DNA of 64,000 bases. It comes from Brumimicrobium sp035497735 (lineage in GTDB: Bacteria; Bacteroidota; Bacteroidia; Flavobacteriales_D; Crocinitomicaceae). Positions 8,417 to 17,290 of the stretch are shown here, in pieces; positions within the stretch are counted from its first letter, which is position 1; each line of letters opens with the position of its first letter. The notes below the pieces were generated by a model. It was not told the DNA's origin. It saw only the letters and a program-made list of their open reading frames with translations, and ran no database searches. Both the position numbers and the translations under genes were made by a program. Location of the stretch: contig DATJCX010000065.1 in assembly GCA_035497735.1 (NCBI GenBank), forward strand, positions 1 through 64,000, read 5' to 3'.

Positions 8417-11041
8417 CTATCCTATACTAGCAATCTTTTCTTCTAATATTTTAATCTTTTCAAGTGCATCTGCTTGTTTTCTTTTCTCGGCATTTACCAC
8501 TTGCTCTGGTGCTCCGCTAACAAACTTTTCGTTTCCTAACTTCTTTTGCACAGATTTCAAAAACCCTTTTGTGTACTCTAATTCTTCCACCATTTTCTGG
8601 CGTTCTGCTTCAACGTCCACTGTGTCGCCAAATGGAATGTAATACGAAGTGTTTTTAACGATAAAAGAGAAAGCATTGTCCTTCTTATCTGTAATATAGC
8701 TTAGGTCGGAGATATTCCCCATCTTTACAAGAATTGCATCCATGCTTTCTGGATGGTGCTCTCCTTTTACGATACCTAATTCTATATCGATCTTGTTAGG
8801 AATATTGTTTTGCTTTCTAATGTTTCTTAAGTTAGAAATCACATCCGAAACAATGTCAAATTCTTCAATCAACTGCTTATTTACAGTTCCAACAGTTGGC
8901 CAAGTCGAAATCACAATATCGTCTCCTTCTTTTCTATCACGTAATAAGTGCCATAATTCTTCAGAAATAAACGGCGCAAATGGGTGAATGATTTGCATTA
9001 ACTGCTCAAAGAAGTGAATTGTTTGTTCGTAGGTCTTTCTATCGATCGGCTGCTGATATCCTGGCTTAATTACCTCTAAATACCATGAACAGAAATCATC
9101 CCAAATCAATTTGTATGACAACATTAATGCGTCTGAAATTCTGAATTTATCGAACTGGTCATTGATTTGCGCTAAAGTATGGTTGAACTTAGTTTCAAAC
9201 CATTCTACAGCTAATTTAGAAGACTCTGGTTGGTCAATTTCAGCAACTTCCCAAGCACTCACCAAACGGAAAGCATTCCATATCTTATTGGCAAAGTTAC
9301 GACCTTGTTCTACCTGACTCACATCAAATGGGATATCATTTCCAGCAGGGGCTGTCAACAACATTCCTACACGGACACCATCTGCACTGTAGTCTTCCAT
9401 CAGTTTGATTGGGTCTGGTGAATTCCCTAACGATTTAGACATTTTTCGACCTAGTTTATCACGAACAATTCCCGTGTAGTAAACATTCGAAAAAGGTTTT
9501 TTACCTAAGTACTCATATCCAGCAATAATCATTCTCGCCACCCAGAAGAACATAATCTCTGGTGCAGTTACTAAATCATTTGTTGGATAGTAATATTGTA
9601 ATTCTGGATTTTCTAAGTCGTTTAGCCCCCCGAAATTTCCAATCGGCCATAACCAACTTGAGAACCAAGTATCTAATACATCTTCATCTTGCTTAACTTG
9701 TTCCGCGGTAAAAGTTTTACCCGTTTTCTCATTCGCTAAAGCAAGTGCTTCTTCATGTGTTTTTGCAACTACAAAGTCGTTTTCTCCATCTCCATAGAAC
9801 CAAGCTGGAATACGGTGTCCCCACCATAATTGTCTTGAAATATTCCAGTCCTTTACGTTCTCCATCCAGTGACGGTAAGTATTCTTCATATTGTCAGGAT
9901 AGAATTTAATCTCTCCTTCCATTACCGCCTTCAATGCAGGTTCTGCCAATTGCTTCATGTCCACAAACCACTGTAAAGACAGTCGTGGCTCAATTACTGC
10001 ATCAGTTCTTTCAGAGTAACCAACTTTATTAATATGATCTTCTAGTTTGTCTAAATAACCGTTAGCTTCGAGCTCATTTGCCATCGCTTTACGTGCATCA
10101 AAACGATCCATTCCTGCTAGATGCAATCCTTTTTCGTTAAGCGTACCATCGGCATTTAGAATGTCAATCGTTTCTAAGTTATGTCGTTTTCCAATTTCAT
10201 AGTCATTGATATCGTGTGCAGGTGTAATTTTCAAACATCCTGTACCGAATTCCATATCTACATAATCATCTTGAATGATAGGAATAGAACGATTAGCGAT
10301 TGGAACAATTACGCGCTTTCCTTCCAAGTTTGCATAACGCACATCGTTTGGATTCACACAAATTGCCGTATCACCTAATATTGTTTCTGGTCGAGTCGTC
10401 GCAACAACTAAAAAATCATCGCTCCCTTCGATTTGGTAACGAACGTGATACAATTTAGAATTCACTTCTTTATAAACCACCTCTTCGTCAGAAACCGCAG
10501 TTTTCGCTGACGGGTCCCAATTGACCATTCTTACCCCACGGTAAATTTTACCTTTTTTGTATAAATCAATAAAAACGTCGATTACAGATTCCGAATAATC
10601 ATCATCTAAAGTGAAAGCTGTTCTATCCCAGTCGCAAGAAGCACCTAGTTTTTTCAACTGCTCTAGAATGATTCCTCCATGTTTATTCGTCCAATCCCAA
10701 GCATGCGTCATAAACTCATCTCTTGTTAAATCCGACTTTTTGATTCCTTCAGCTCTCAACTTATTCACCACTTTAGCTTCAGTTGCGATAGAAGCATGGT
10801 CAGTTCCAGGAACCCAACAAGCGTTTTTACCCAACATACGTGCACGACGCACTAGTACATCTTGAATCGTATTGTTCAACATATGTCCCATGTGCAAGAC
10901 ACCTGTTACGTTTGGTGGTGGAATAACGACTGTATAGGCCTCTCTCCCATCTGGTTCACTGTGAAAGTATTTTTTATCCAACCAATGTTGGTACCATTTT
11001 TCTTCTGCTAAATTGGAATCGTAATTTTTTGGAATCTCCAT
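8417..11041 (-). CDS. valS: Valine-tRNA ligase
   Basis: This class I aminoacyl-tRNA synthetase charges tRNA-Val with valine in the cytosol. The HIGH motif appears as HMGH at residues 50-53 within PPPNVTGVLHMGH, and KMSKS is at 533-537. Between them is the large CP1 editing domain that hydrolyses Thr-tRNA-Val. The C-terminal anticodon-binding domain ends in a ValS-type coiled coil (VEAERQKMVEELEYTKGFLK). At 874 residues it has the usual length. It is monocistronic, with a promoter match at 11061 and a terminator at 8353. Confidence 0.98.
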   Translation of the reverse strand: MEIPKNYDSNLAEEKWYQHWLDKKYFHSEPDGREAYTVVIPPPNVTGVLHMGHMLNNTIQDVLVRRARMLGKNACWVPGTDHASIATEAKVVNKLRAEGIKKSDLTRDEFMTHAWDWTNKHGGIILEQLKKLGASCDWDRTAFTLDDDYSESVIDVFIDLYKKGKIYRGVRMVNWDPSAKTAVSDEEVVYKEVNSKLYHVRYQIEGSDDFLVVATTRPETILGDTAICVNPNDVRYANLEGKRVIVPIANRSIPIIQDDYVDMEFGTGCLKITPAHDINDYEIGKRHNLETIDILNADGTLNEKGLHLAGMDRFDARKAMANELEANGYLDKLEDHINKVGYSERTDAVIEPRLSLQWFVDMKQLAEPALKAVMEGEIKFYPDNMKNTYRHWMENVKDWNISRQLWWGHRIPAWFYGDGENDFVVAKTHEEALALANEKTGKTFTAEQVKQDEDVLDTWFSSWLWPIGNFGGLNDLENPELQYYYPTNDLVTAPEIMFFWVARMIIAGYEYLGKKPFSNVYYTGIVRDKLGRKMSKSLGNSPDPIKLMEDYSADGVRVGMLLTAPAGNDIPFDVSQVEQGRNFANKIWNAFRLVSAWEVAEIDQPESSKLAVEWFETKFNHTLAQINDQFDKFRISDALMLSYKLIWDDFCSWYLEVIKPGYQQPIDRKTYEQTIHFFEQLMQIIHPFAPFISEELWHLLRDRKEGDDIVISTWPTVGTVNKQLIEEFDIVSDVISNLRNIRKQNNIPNKIDIELGIVKGEHHPESMDAILVKMGNISDLSYITDKKDNAFSFIVKNTSYYIPFGDTVDVEAERQKMVEELEYTKGFLKSVQKKLGNEKFVSGAPEQVVNAEKRKQADALEKIKILEEKIASIG

Positions 11042-11060
11042 ATTATATAATCGTTTGATG

Positions 11061-11068
11061 CAAAGATA
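11061..11068 (-). promoter_or_regulatory. Promoter -7 element of valS
   Basis: On the - strand TATCTTTG matches TAnnTTTG exactly, 19 nt before the valS ATG. The -33 box is weak. Confidence 0.65.
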
Positions 11069-11276
11069 AACTTTTGTTTGTAAACTTCATTAGATGTGTA
11101 ATTGAAAATTGGGAGACACAATGAATCAAAGGAATAGAGAAAGTAGCATGAAGGTTTTTGTTTTTGGAAAGGAGAGTTCTTTTTAACTAGGAATTGAGAA
11201 CAGCTAAGTTCATAACGAAGTTAATTATAAATAAAGTAGGTTGGGGATTTTTAGAATGTAAGAAAACGGCAAAACT

Positions 11277-11516
11277 TTAGTCCTCTTTTCCTAATTTAAT
11301 CACTTCCTTGATAACAATATACATAGAAGCAAAAACAGCTAAAAGAGTTAGAATGATTGTCCATACTTGGGATTCATTTTCTTGTAAGCTATCAAGTTTT
11401 TGTCCCCCAAGCGCACCTATTAAAATAGTAATTCCCATCTGGAAAGCAATCCCGGAAAATCGGAGGTACTTTTTATACCCGTTTTTCTTATCCTCCTCAT
11501 CCTTTTTGTCGGACAT
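11277..11516 (-). CDS. atpZ: AtpZ/AtpI-like small membrane protein
   Basis: AtpZ/AtpI proteins are small membrane proteins linked to assembly of the F1Fo ATP synthase rotor or to Mg/Ca transport. Two membrane helices are visible, about residues 20-38 (FSGIAFQMGITILIGALGG, with the family glycine pattern and a following LD) and 50-68. The charged N-terminus is DK/E-rich. Its ATG overlaps the bactofilin stop as TAATG, so translation is probably coupled. ATP synthase subunits are not in the window; the operon instead carries bactofilin and porW. Confidence 0.8.
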   Translation of the reverse strand: MSDKKDEEDKKNGYKKYLRFSGIAFQMGITILIGALGGQKLDSLQENESQVWTIILTLLAVFASMYIVIKEVIKLGKED

Positions 11517-11935
11517 TAATAGACTAGATCAAGTTTTTCCTCTTTGATTTTTGCATTAGGCGAACTTGTTGGCTTTGGAGGTAAATCTCCTGTTTGAATA
11601 TTTCCGTCAATTTGTGCACCATCTTCTATCACCAATCGCTTCGTACGAATATCTCCTCGAACGATAGCCGTTTTGTGTAATACCAAAATTGATTCAGCGA
11701 AAATCTGCCCTTGAACCAATCCGTCTAATTCTACCTCAACAGCAGTAACATCACCTGAAACCACTCCTTCAGCACCTAAAACAAACTTTCCAACGCAGTT
11801 GACATTCCCAATAATTTCTCCATCAACTCTCAGGTTACTGTTGGTTGATAAATCTCCTATTAATTTCGTGCCAGCAACTAGTCTATTTAGTCTGTCTGGA
11901 TTTTCTGCTTTCATTTTGTTTCCTCCCTTCTTCAT
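11516..11935 (-). CDS. Bactofilin, polymer-forming cytoskeletal protein
   Basis: Bactofilins polymerise into membrane-associated filaments that organise cell shape and envelope machinery. Residues 17-115 show the short-period right-handed beta-helix pattern of the family (GDLSTNSNLRVDGEIIGNV, GDVTAVEVELDGLVQGQI, VRGDIRTKRLVIEDGAQIDG). The C-terminal tail is Pro/Lys-rich and disordered. Length is typical. Two starts are possible: ATG 11935, or ATG 11914, which has an upstream GGGAGG. Shine-Dalgarno sites are rarely used in this phylum, so I keep the longer one. It lies between porW (11 bp upstream) and atpZ (TAATG overlap). Confidence 0.92.
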   Translation of the reverse strand: MKKGGNKMKAENPDRLNRLVAGTKLIGDLSTNSNLRVDGEIIGNVNCVGKFVLGAEGVVSGDVTAVEVELDGLVQGQIFAESILVLHKTAIVRGDIRTKRLVIEDGAQIDGNIQTGDLPPKPTSSPNAKIKEEKLDLVY

Positions 11936-11946
11936 TTCTCTCTATT

Positions 11947-14649
11947 TTAATCAAAGTTCTCTTCATGAAACAAACGATAGTCATCTAACTTTTGTTCTTG
12001 AAGAACGATTTTAAAGTTCTCTTTAGAAATAACTAACATTTCATTTCCTTTTAAATCATTTACATATCGTCTTGCTTTTCGCATATCCGAAATATATGCT
12101 TTCGCTTCTGAAGCTGTTTTAAATTCACGTATGAGAATCAAGTTCTTCTCTATATTATAGAGCTGCAATTTAGAGGATAAATTTAGTCTTCCAAAATATT
12201 CTCTATTGAAATTAGAAACATCACTCGATAAGCTTGAACTTTGCCCTTCTTTTAACTCGATAATCACATAGTATTCCTTGGTTTCATAACTAAATAATCC
12301 TGGTTCTTTAGGAACGTATTCTTTGTATTCAGGTAAACCGTTGGTGATATAGCCCAACATTTCTTGTGCTTTCATAGCTACTTCTGTTCCTGGATACTCT
12401 TCAATTGCTTGTTCTAACACTGGAATTAAAGATGTTTTATCTCTATTCACACGTCCCATCGCCATAGCTTTTAATAAGAAATATTCTTTTCTATAAGCAT
12501 TGTTTGGCTCTTCATCAATTACCTTATCCGCCTTTAAAATTACTGGGTAGAATAACCCATACTCAAAGTTAGAAACCGAACGCAAGTAGTCCTTCAAAGC
12601 CAAAGCTTCTCTTTCTTTCTTCTTGACGAAGAAATCAGGATCACGCAAGTAATTTGCATAATCTGAATTCGGATAGTTATCTAGAATATAATCTCTATAA
12701 ATGACTGTATTTCCAGACTTTTCATTGATTTTATATAATTGAAAAGCAGACATCACATTGTGAACATTTTCTACGTTATGATCTATCACACGTTGAAATT
12801 GTGTAGCTGCAAGTTCATTTTCATCCAATTGTTCTTTATATATCATACCAGAACCATATAACGCCTCAAGTAATTTTTCGTTACTAACAGCCATCGTTGA
12901 ATCTGTTAAAGGAATGTCTGTCAATAAATCATCCACTGAAAGTGAATCCAACAAAGTCTTATCTTTTTGAGTTTCCTCAACAATCAAAGTATCGGATTCA
13001 TCGTCATCAGAAAAACCACCAGCTAAACGCGGAGGCTTATTTGACAATCTCCAATAATCCTCATTCTCTCTTTGTCCCCAAACACGTCTAAATTCCTCTA
13101 GACCTTCTTGCATAGCTTTGGTATTAGAGAAATAAAACTTACTTCCTCCTTTGCTGCTTTGTTCAGCATAAGTTTGTTGCAATTTACGCATTTGATCAGC
13201 TCTTTCTGCTTCTCTCTCCTTGCGTTCCTGCTCATCTTTCTTCATTTTCTTGATAACGTCTTTCAGGAAGTTTTCTCTTTCTCTGTCATCCATTTTAGCG
13301 ATTTTCTGAACACTATCTTCAAAAGTAATCACATCGATATGTTCAACTAACTTCGCTAGTTTATCCGCTTTATTCTTAATTACTTCATAATTGATATAGG
13401 TATCAGGAATAACCAAGGCCGAGCTATCATAGTATCTCTGAGCAGGAACATAATTCCTTTCCTCAAAAGAAAGATCTCCAAGTTTTTCGTAACTCATTCC
13501 TTTTTGCAAGTCGTTATTTAAGGAATAAAACACAGATTTTGATAAATAACTTTTAGCCGTTTCTCTATCCGGTCTTGTCAATTCAATTTTTGACATGGCG
13601 AAGTAGATTTGATCTCTATATTCTAGGTAACGAACTTCTTTTGCTAGTTTATTCAATTCCTTAATCATGGCATTGTTATCTAAATCACTAACAACAGCAC
13701 GGTTAATCTTTGCGTTAAAACTCATCTCAAATGGCGCATCTTTCTTGATACTCTCAGAGTAATACATACGTGCCCCAGGATCAGCTTGTTTTTGCAACAA
13801 TTGTCCTAAAATGAAATTAATTCTTGCCTTATCGTATTTGGTTTTCGCTTTCTTTAATGCTTTTTTTAATTGTTCAGTTGCAATTAGCTCATCTTTCTCA
13901 GCAAATGCTAACATCGCTTTTGTTTTGGCTAATTCGAAATCAAACCCTTTTGGTAGAGATGGAACTTTTTCTTCTTTGGTTGAAGTTTTTTTAACGTTCT
14001 TGGTTTTTCTTTTCTTTGTTTTCTTCTTTGGCTTATCTTCTTCAGACTGAGACTTGGCATTCGCATTGGCTTGCATTACACGCTTATCCAATCGTTGCAT
14101 TTCTCGCTTCGCTTCCTTGATATTACCCATTTGAATCAAGGTTTTCACTTGCCATAATTCTCCTGAATAAGAACTTGGTTTATCTGTGAAAAACTTTTTT
14201 ACATATTCAAATGTCGTAAAAGCCATATCATAATCTTGCTTCAGATAGCTAGCATAACCGATCATCATCCAGTTCTTGTCGATGTTTCGCGCATGTTCTG
14301 ATTTCTTTTGGGAAGGCTTTGAAGCTGTAGGCATACTGTGCTGCTGAATCACCTTTTGACTCTTTGCAATGGCCGTATCTAGAATAGGATAAAAGTTAAC
14401 TACGTCATCCTTATTAGGCACTAATTCAACAGGTAGAATATTACTATAGTCTTCTCTTACTACGTCTCTGTATCCTTCCATGCTAATCCTCACCATCTCC
14501 TTGGCATTGAAAAGCCCATTATATCGAGCAGTAGTACTGTGATAAGTTCTCGTTAAGAAAGTATTTTTTTCAGTTGAACACGACCCAACAATTAGTAGCA
14601 GCATAATTGCTACTATTTTTCCTACATGTGAATTTCTTTTCTGCCTCAT
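11947..14649 (-). CDS. porW: PorW/SprE-like T9SS-associated TPR lipoprotein
   Basis: PorW (Porphyromonas) and SprE (Flavobacterium) are periplasmic lipoproteins needed for type IX secretion and, where present, gliding. The start at 14649 gives a lipoprotein signal ending in LLLIVGSC; the 12 codons upstream fall next to the promoter element at 14687. The family-typical NTFLTRTYHSTTARYNGLFN follows the lipid Cys. TPR-like helical repeats fill most of the 900 residues, interrupted by a Lys-rich stretch near 210-235 and a charged coiled coil near 455-505. The C-terminal 100 residues form a small alpha/beta domain. The identification rests on the N-terminal sequence, length and TPR layout. It heads an operon with bactofilin and atpZ. 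Confidence 0.88.
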   Translation of the reverse strand: MRQKRNSHVGKIVAIMLLLIVGSCSTEKNTFLTRTYHSTTARYNGLFNAKEMVRISMEGYRDVVREDYSNILPVELVPNKDDVVNFYPILDTAIAKSQKVIQQHSMPTASKPSQKKSEHARNIDKNWMMIGYASYLKQDYDMAFTTFEYVKKFFTDKPSSYSGELWQVKTLIQMGNIKEAKREMQRLDKRVMQANANAKSQSEEDKPKKKTKKRKTKNVKKTSTKEEKVPSLPKGFDFELAKTKAMLAFAEKDELIATEQLKKALKKAKTKYDKARINFILGQLLQKQADPGARMYYSESIKKDAPFEMSFNAKINRAVVSDLDNNAMIKELNKLAKEVRYLEYRDQIYFAMSKIELTRPDRETAKSYLSKSVFYSLNNDLQKGMSYEKLGDLSFEERNYVPAQRYYDSSALVIPDTYINYEVIKNKADKLAKLVEHIDVITFEDSVQKIAKMDDRERENFLKDVIKKMKKDEQERKEREAERADQMRKLQQTYAEQSSKGGSKFYFSNTKAMQEGLEEFRRVWGQRENEDYWRLSNKPPRLAGGFSDDDESDTLIVEETQKDKTLLDSLSVDDLLTDIPLTDSTMAVSNEKLLEALYGSGMIYKEQLDENELAATQFQRVIDHNVENVHNVMSAFQLYKINEKSGNTVIYRDYILDNYPNSDYANYLRDPDFFVKKKEREALALKDYLRSVSNFEYGLFYPVILKADKVIDEEPNNAYRKEYFLLKAMAMGRVNRDKTSLIPVLEQAIEEYPGTEVAMKAQEMLGYITNGLPEYKEYVPKEPGLFSYETKEYYVIIELKEGQSSSLSSDVSNFNREYFGRLNLSSKLQLYNIEKNLILIREFKTASEAKAYISDMRKARRYVNDLKGNEMLVISKENFKIVLQEQKLDDYRLFHEENFD

Positions 14650-14686
14650 AAATATGTTCAACTCCAAATCAATAACTCGAAACATA

Positions 14687-14694
14687 CAAAATTA
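14687..14694 (-). promoter_or_regulatory. Promoter -7 element of the porW operon
   Basis: TAATTTTG on the - strand fits TAnnTTTG, 37 nt before the chosen ATG. Its position argues against the longer reading frame starting at 14685. Confidence 0.55.
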
Positions 14695-14830
14695 TTATTT
14701 AATTTTGATAATTATTGTTCTAATCGATATTAAACGTGAATATTCACCGATTATTTTGATAAAACTTAGATTTCAGGTAGTGAATATCGATTTTAATAGT
14801 GAACAAGCACAATAGATTCCTATTCAGAAC

Positions 14831-14862
14831 AAAAAAAGCCGCCTAATTTCTTAGACAGCTTT
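14831..14862 (-). terminator. Terminator of the YceI-like gene
   Basis: A 12-bp stem with two mismatches (AAAGCCGCCTAA against TTAGACAGCTTT, loop TTTC) is followed on the - strand by U7. It is nearly identical in sequence to the terminator at 23302. Confidence 0.8.
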
Positions 14863-14889
14863 CTATTAACATACTATTTTAGTTCGAAA

Positions 14890-15531
14890 TTACTCGCAAA
14901 CTTTAGTCAATGTTGTTTTAAATGAAACAGTTACTTCTGACCATAATTTTGATTCAGTTTCATCATTTGCTAAATCAATGTGTAACTCATGACACTCTTC
15001 ATTTAACGCTTCGATTCCGTTTCCTGCTTCCCAGTCTAACACGTCGATTTCAGCTGTAAAAGCAAACTCAGTATCATTTAAAGTATAAGTTCCCTCAACG
15101 TTATTTGTTACTCCGTTCATCGTAATTTCTACTGTTGCATTTCCTGCTTCGTCGATAGAAACCATTTTACCTGCAATCACATCCGTATCGATTTCCTTAA
15201 AGAAGAAAGTTTTTACTTTCTCATCGCGTCCTGCATCTTTCGTATTTAAACTTTCAACTTCGATTTCGAAGCTTACGTTTTCTAAGACAGCAATCGCAGA
15301 GTTAGCCGCCTCTACTCCTGTCATTGAAATTGTTTCAAAAGCTCCTCCAACTCCTGTTCTGTTAAGGAACTTATATGCTACGAAACCAACTTCAGTTGTT
15401 TCTGCATCATAACTGTACATACATTCTGGAGTAGTTTCTTCAACTACTTCTTCTACTTCTACATTTCCTGCACAACTTGTCATTAACAAGCCTGCGAATG
15501 CTAGTGCTAAAAATTTTATATTTTTTTTCAT
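14890..15531 (-). CDS. YceI-like family lipoprotein
   Basis: YceI-like proteins are small periplasmic beta-barrels (lipocalin-like) that bind isoprenoid lipids. The start at 15531 gives MKKNIKFLALAFAGLLMTSC, a lipoprotein signal with lipid Cys 20; 29 further upstream codons would run through the promoter. The mature protein opens with an acidic VEVEEVVEETT linker and then shows the alternating strand pattern with SIAVLENVSFEIEVESLNT-like and FKEID segments typical of the family. Assignment to YceI is by pattern and length (about 190 residues mature). It is monocistronic, with a promoter match at 15548 and a terminator at 14831. Confidence 0.7.
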   Translation of the reverse strand: MKKNIKFLALAFAGLLMTSCAGNVEVEEVVEETTPECMYSYDAETTEVGFVAYKFLNRTGVGGAFETISMTGVEAANSAIAVLENVSFEIEVESLNTKDAGRDEKVKTFFFKEIDTDVIAGKMVSIDEAGNATVEITMNGVTNNVEGTYTLNDTEFAFTAEIDVLDWEAGNGIEALNEECHELHIDLANDETESKLWSEVTVSFKTTLTKVCE

Positions 15532-15547
15532 GCCGTAATATTTTCTG

Positions 15548-15555
15548 TAAATATA
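15548..15555 (-). promoter_or_regulatory. Promoter -7 element of the YceI-like gene
   Basis: TATATTTA on the - strand matches TAnnTTTG at seven of eight positions, 16 nt before the ATG at 15531. Confidence 0.45.
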
Positions 15556-15770
15556 CGAATAGTTTGTTTTCATTCTAAATAACAAGCTAAAAAAATTCAA
15601 AAGCAAAATAAAAACCAAACCAACGAAGTACAGATAGAATGCGTATTCTAGAATAGAATTAAGAACAGATATAATAGATGGCTTTAACAGTTTCTACTTT
15701 TAACAATTAAAAAAGTCGTATCAACTCATTGCTTATTATATTTGTCGAAAACATTAACAATACTTTAAAG

Positions 15771-16625
15771 ATGAATATTTACAGATTACTTTTTATTTCA
15801 TTGTGTCTTCCTTTCTACGCTTTTGTTCAAACAGATAGTGAAAGCACTGCCAATGAGAAAAAATATCGTCTTTCTGGAATTTACATTCAGTGGGGATACA
15901 ATGTGGAATGGTACACAAGAAGTAATATTCATTTTAAAATGAACAACGGTGATAATTTCACACTTCATAAAGCGAGAGGAGCACAACGAACAAGTTTTGA
16001 TGCCATTTATAAACATCCTTTGGACATTACTATTCCTCAATACAACTGGAGAATTGGGTTTTATATCAATGACGAGCAAACAAAAGCCATAGAAATCAAT
16101 TTTGATCATACTAAATATGTTGTTGAAGACGGACAAGCGCTTCGTGTTTCGGGTACGCTTGAAGGAAATGAAATTGACCAAGTAATGATCATGGATCCCG
16201 ACGAGTTTTTACATTTCGAACATACAGACGGAGCGAATTTTCTGCACTTTAATTACGTTAGCCACCATACATTGCTAAAAGCACAAAAGAAAGACAGAAA
16301 GTTGGTCACTGGGCTTTGGAAAGCTGGAGCTGGTGTGAATATTCCTAGAACAGACTTTACTTATAAGGGGAATCGATTAAATAACAAATTCCATATTTCA
16401 GGATTTAACATTAGCGTGGAAGGTGGATTAAGATATTATCCAACACGCACTTTCTTTTTAGAAATAACGGGGAAAACAGGGTATGTAAACTACCTGAACG
16501 CATTGGCTGACACGGATATTACACAAGGAAACAGAGCACATCATCATTTTGGCTACGTTGAGTTTGTTGGAACAATAGGTGGTGACATTCATTTTAAAAG
16601 CAAGAAAGACAAAGTCAAGAAATAG
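15771..16625 (+). CDS. Hypothetical exported protein, probably outer-membrane beta-barrel
   Basis: No family is recognised. The start at 15771 gives a signal peptide (MNIYRLLFISLCLPFYAFVQ); an extension of 14 codons upstream does not look like one. The rest has alternating aromatic/polar residues, many Gly, and strands such as WRIGFYIND and GGLRYYPTRTFFLEITG, as expected of a membrane barrel. Conserved-looking acidic and His residues near 140-190 (DPDEFLHFEHTD, YVSHH) might form a site. It ends in a Lys-rich tail. It is monocistronic, with about 75 bp to the next gene. Confidence 0.65.
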   Translation: MNIYRLLFISLCLPFYAFVQTDSESTANEKKYRLSGIYIQWGYNVEWYTRSNIHFKMNNGDNFTLHKARGAQRTSFDAIYKHPLDITIPQYNWRIGFYINDEQTKAIEINFDHTKYVVEDGQALRVSGTLEGNEIDQVMIMDPDEFLHFEHTDGANFLHFNYVSHHTLLKAQKKDRKLVTGLWKAGAGVNIPRTDFTYKGNRLNNKFHISGFNISVEGGLRYYPTRTFFLEITGKTGYVNYLNALADTDITQGNRAHHHFGYVEFVGTIGGDIHFKSKKDKVKK

Positions 16626-16687
16626 TTAAACTCGTTCTAATTAAGACTCTTTTTTCATTCGCTTTTCGCTTTCTCAACTACTTTTTC

Positions 16688-16695
16688 TAACTTTG
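16688..16695 (+). promoter_or_regulatory. Promoter -7 element, possibly giving a leaderless mRNA
   Basis: TAACTTTG matches TAnnTTTG exactly and ends only 4 nt before the ATG at 16700, so transcription would begin at or next to the start codon. Confidence 0.55.
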
Positions 16696-16699
16696 CAGA

Positions 16700-17290
16700 A
16701 TGTTAATAGAAATTGACGATAAAATAGTGACAGATGAGCTTTTCAAAAGCAAATTTGTTTGCGACCTTACGGCTTGTAAAGGTGCATGCTGTATAGATGG
16801 TGATGATGGTGCGCCACTTCAACAAGATGAAATCAAAATCATGGAGGAAATCTTCCCGAAAGTGAAGCCTTATATGATTGAAGAAGGTATCAACATTGTT
16901 GAAAAAGACGGTGTGTATCATTTAGACGAATACGGAGAACCTGTAACCAACCTAATGGCTGATGGTGCTTGTGTTTTCGTAGCTTATGATGAAAAAGGCA
17001 TTGCAAAATGTTCAATCGAAAGTGCATATAGAAATGGTGATGTTGCATGGAAAAAGCCAATTTCTTGTGAGTTATTCCCAATTCGCGCTAAGAAATATGA
17101 AAAATTCACTGCCTTAAACTATGAGAAAATTGACATTTGCACTCCTGGTTGTGTATTAGGTGAAAAACTACAAATTCCTTTATATAAATTCTTAAAAGCG
17201 CCACTTGTTCGTGCTTATGGAGAAGATTTTTATAAGACTTTGGAAGAAGTTGCAAAAGAAATAGAAGAGCAAGACCTAAGCGACAGATAA
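16700..17290 (+). CDS. DUF3109 family Cys-rich protein
   Basis: DUF3109 is a conserved Bacteroidota family of unknown role, related in Cys pattern to the YkgJ zinc/iron-chelating domain. The N-terminal cluster C21, C26, C30, C31 (VCDLTACKGACC), a central CVF and CSI, SCELFP, and a late CTPGC make at least nine Cys, consistent with a metal or Fe-S site. There is no signal peptide. The start is the first ATG and lies 4 nt from a promoter element. The stop overlaps the start of the methyltransferase at 17290 (TAATG), suggesting coupling. Confidence 0.85.
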   Translation: MLIEIDDKIVTDELFKSKFVCDLTACKGACCIDGDDGAPLQQDEIKIMEEIFPKVKPYMIEEGINIVEKDGVYHLDEYGEPVTNLMADGACVFVAYDEKGIAKCSIESAYRNGDVAWKKPISCELFPIRAKKYEKFTALNYEKIDICTPGCVLGEKLQIPLYKFLKAPLVRAYGEDFYKTLEEVAKEIEEQDLSDR

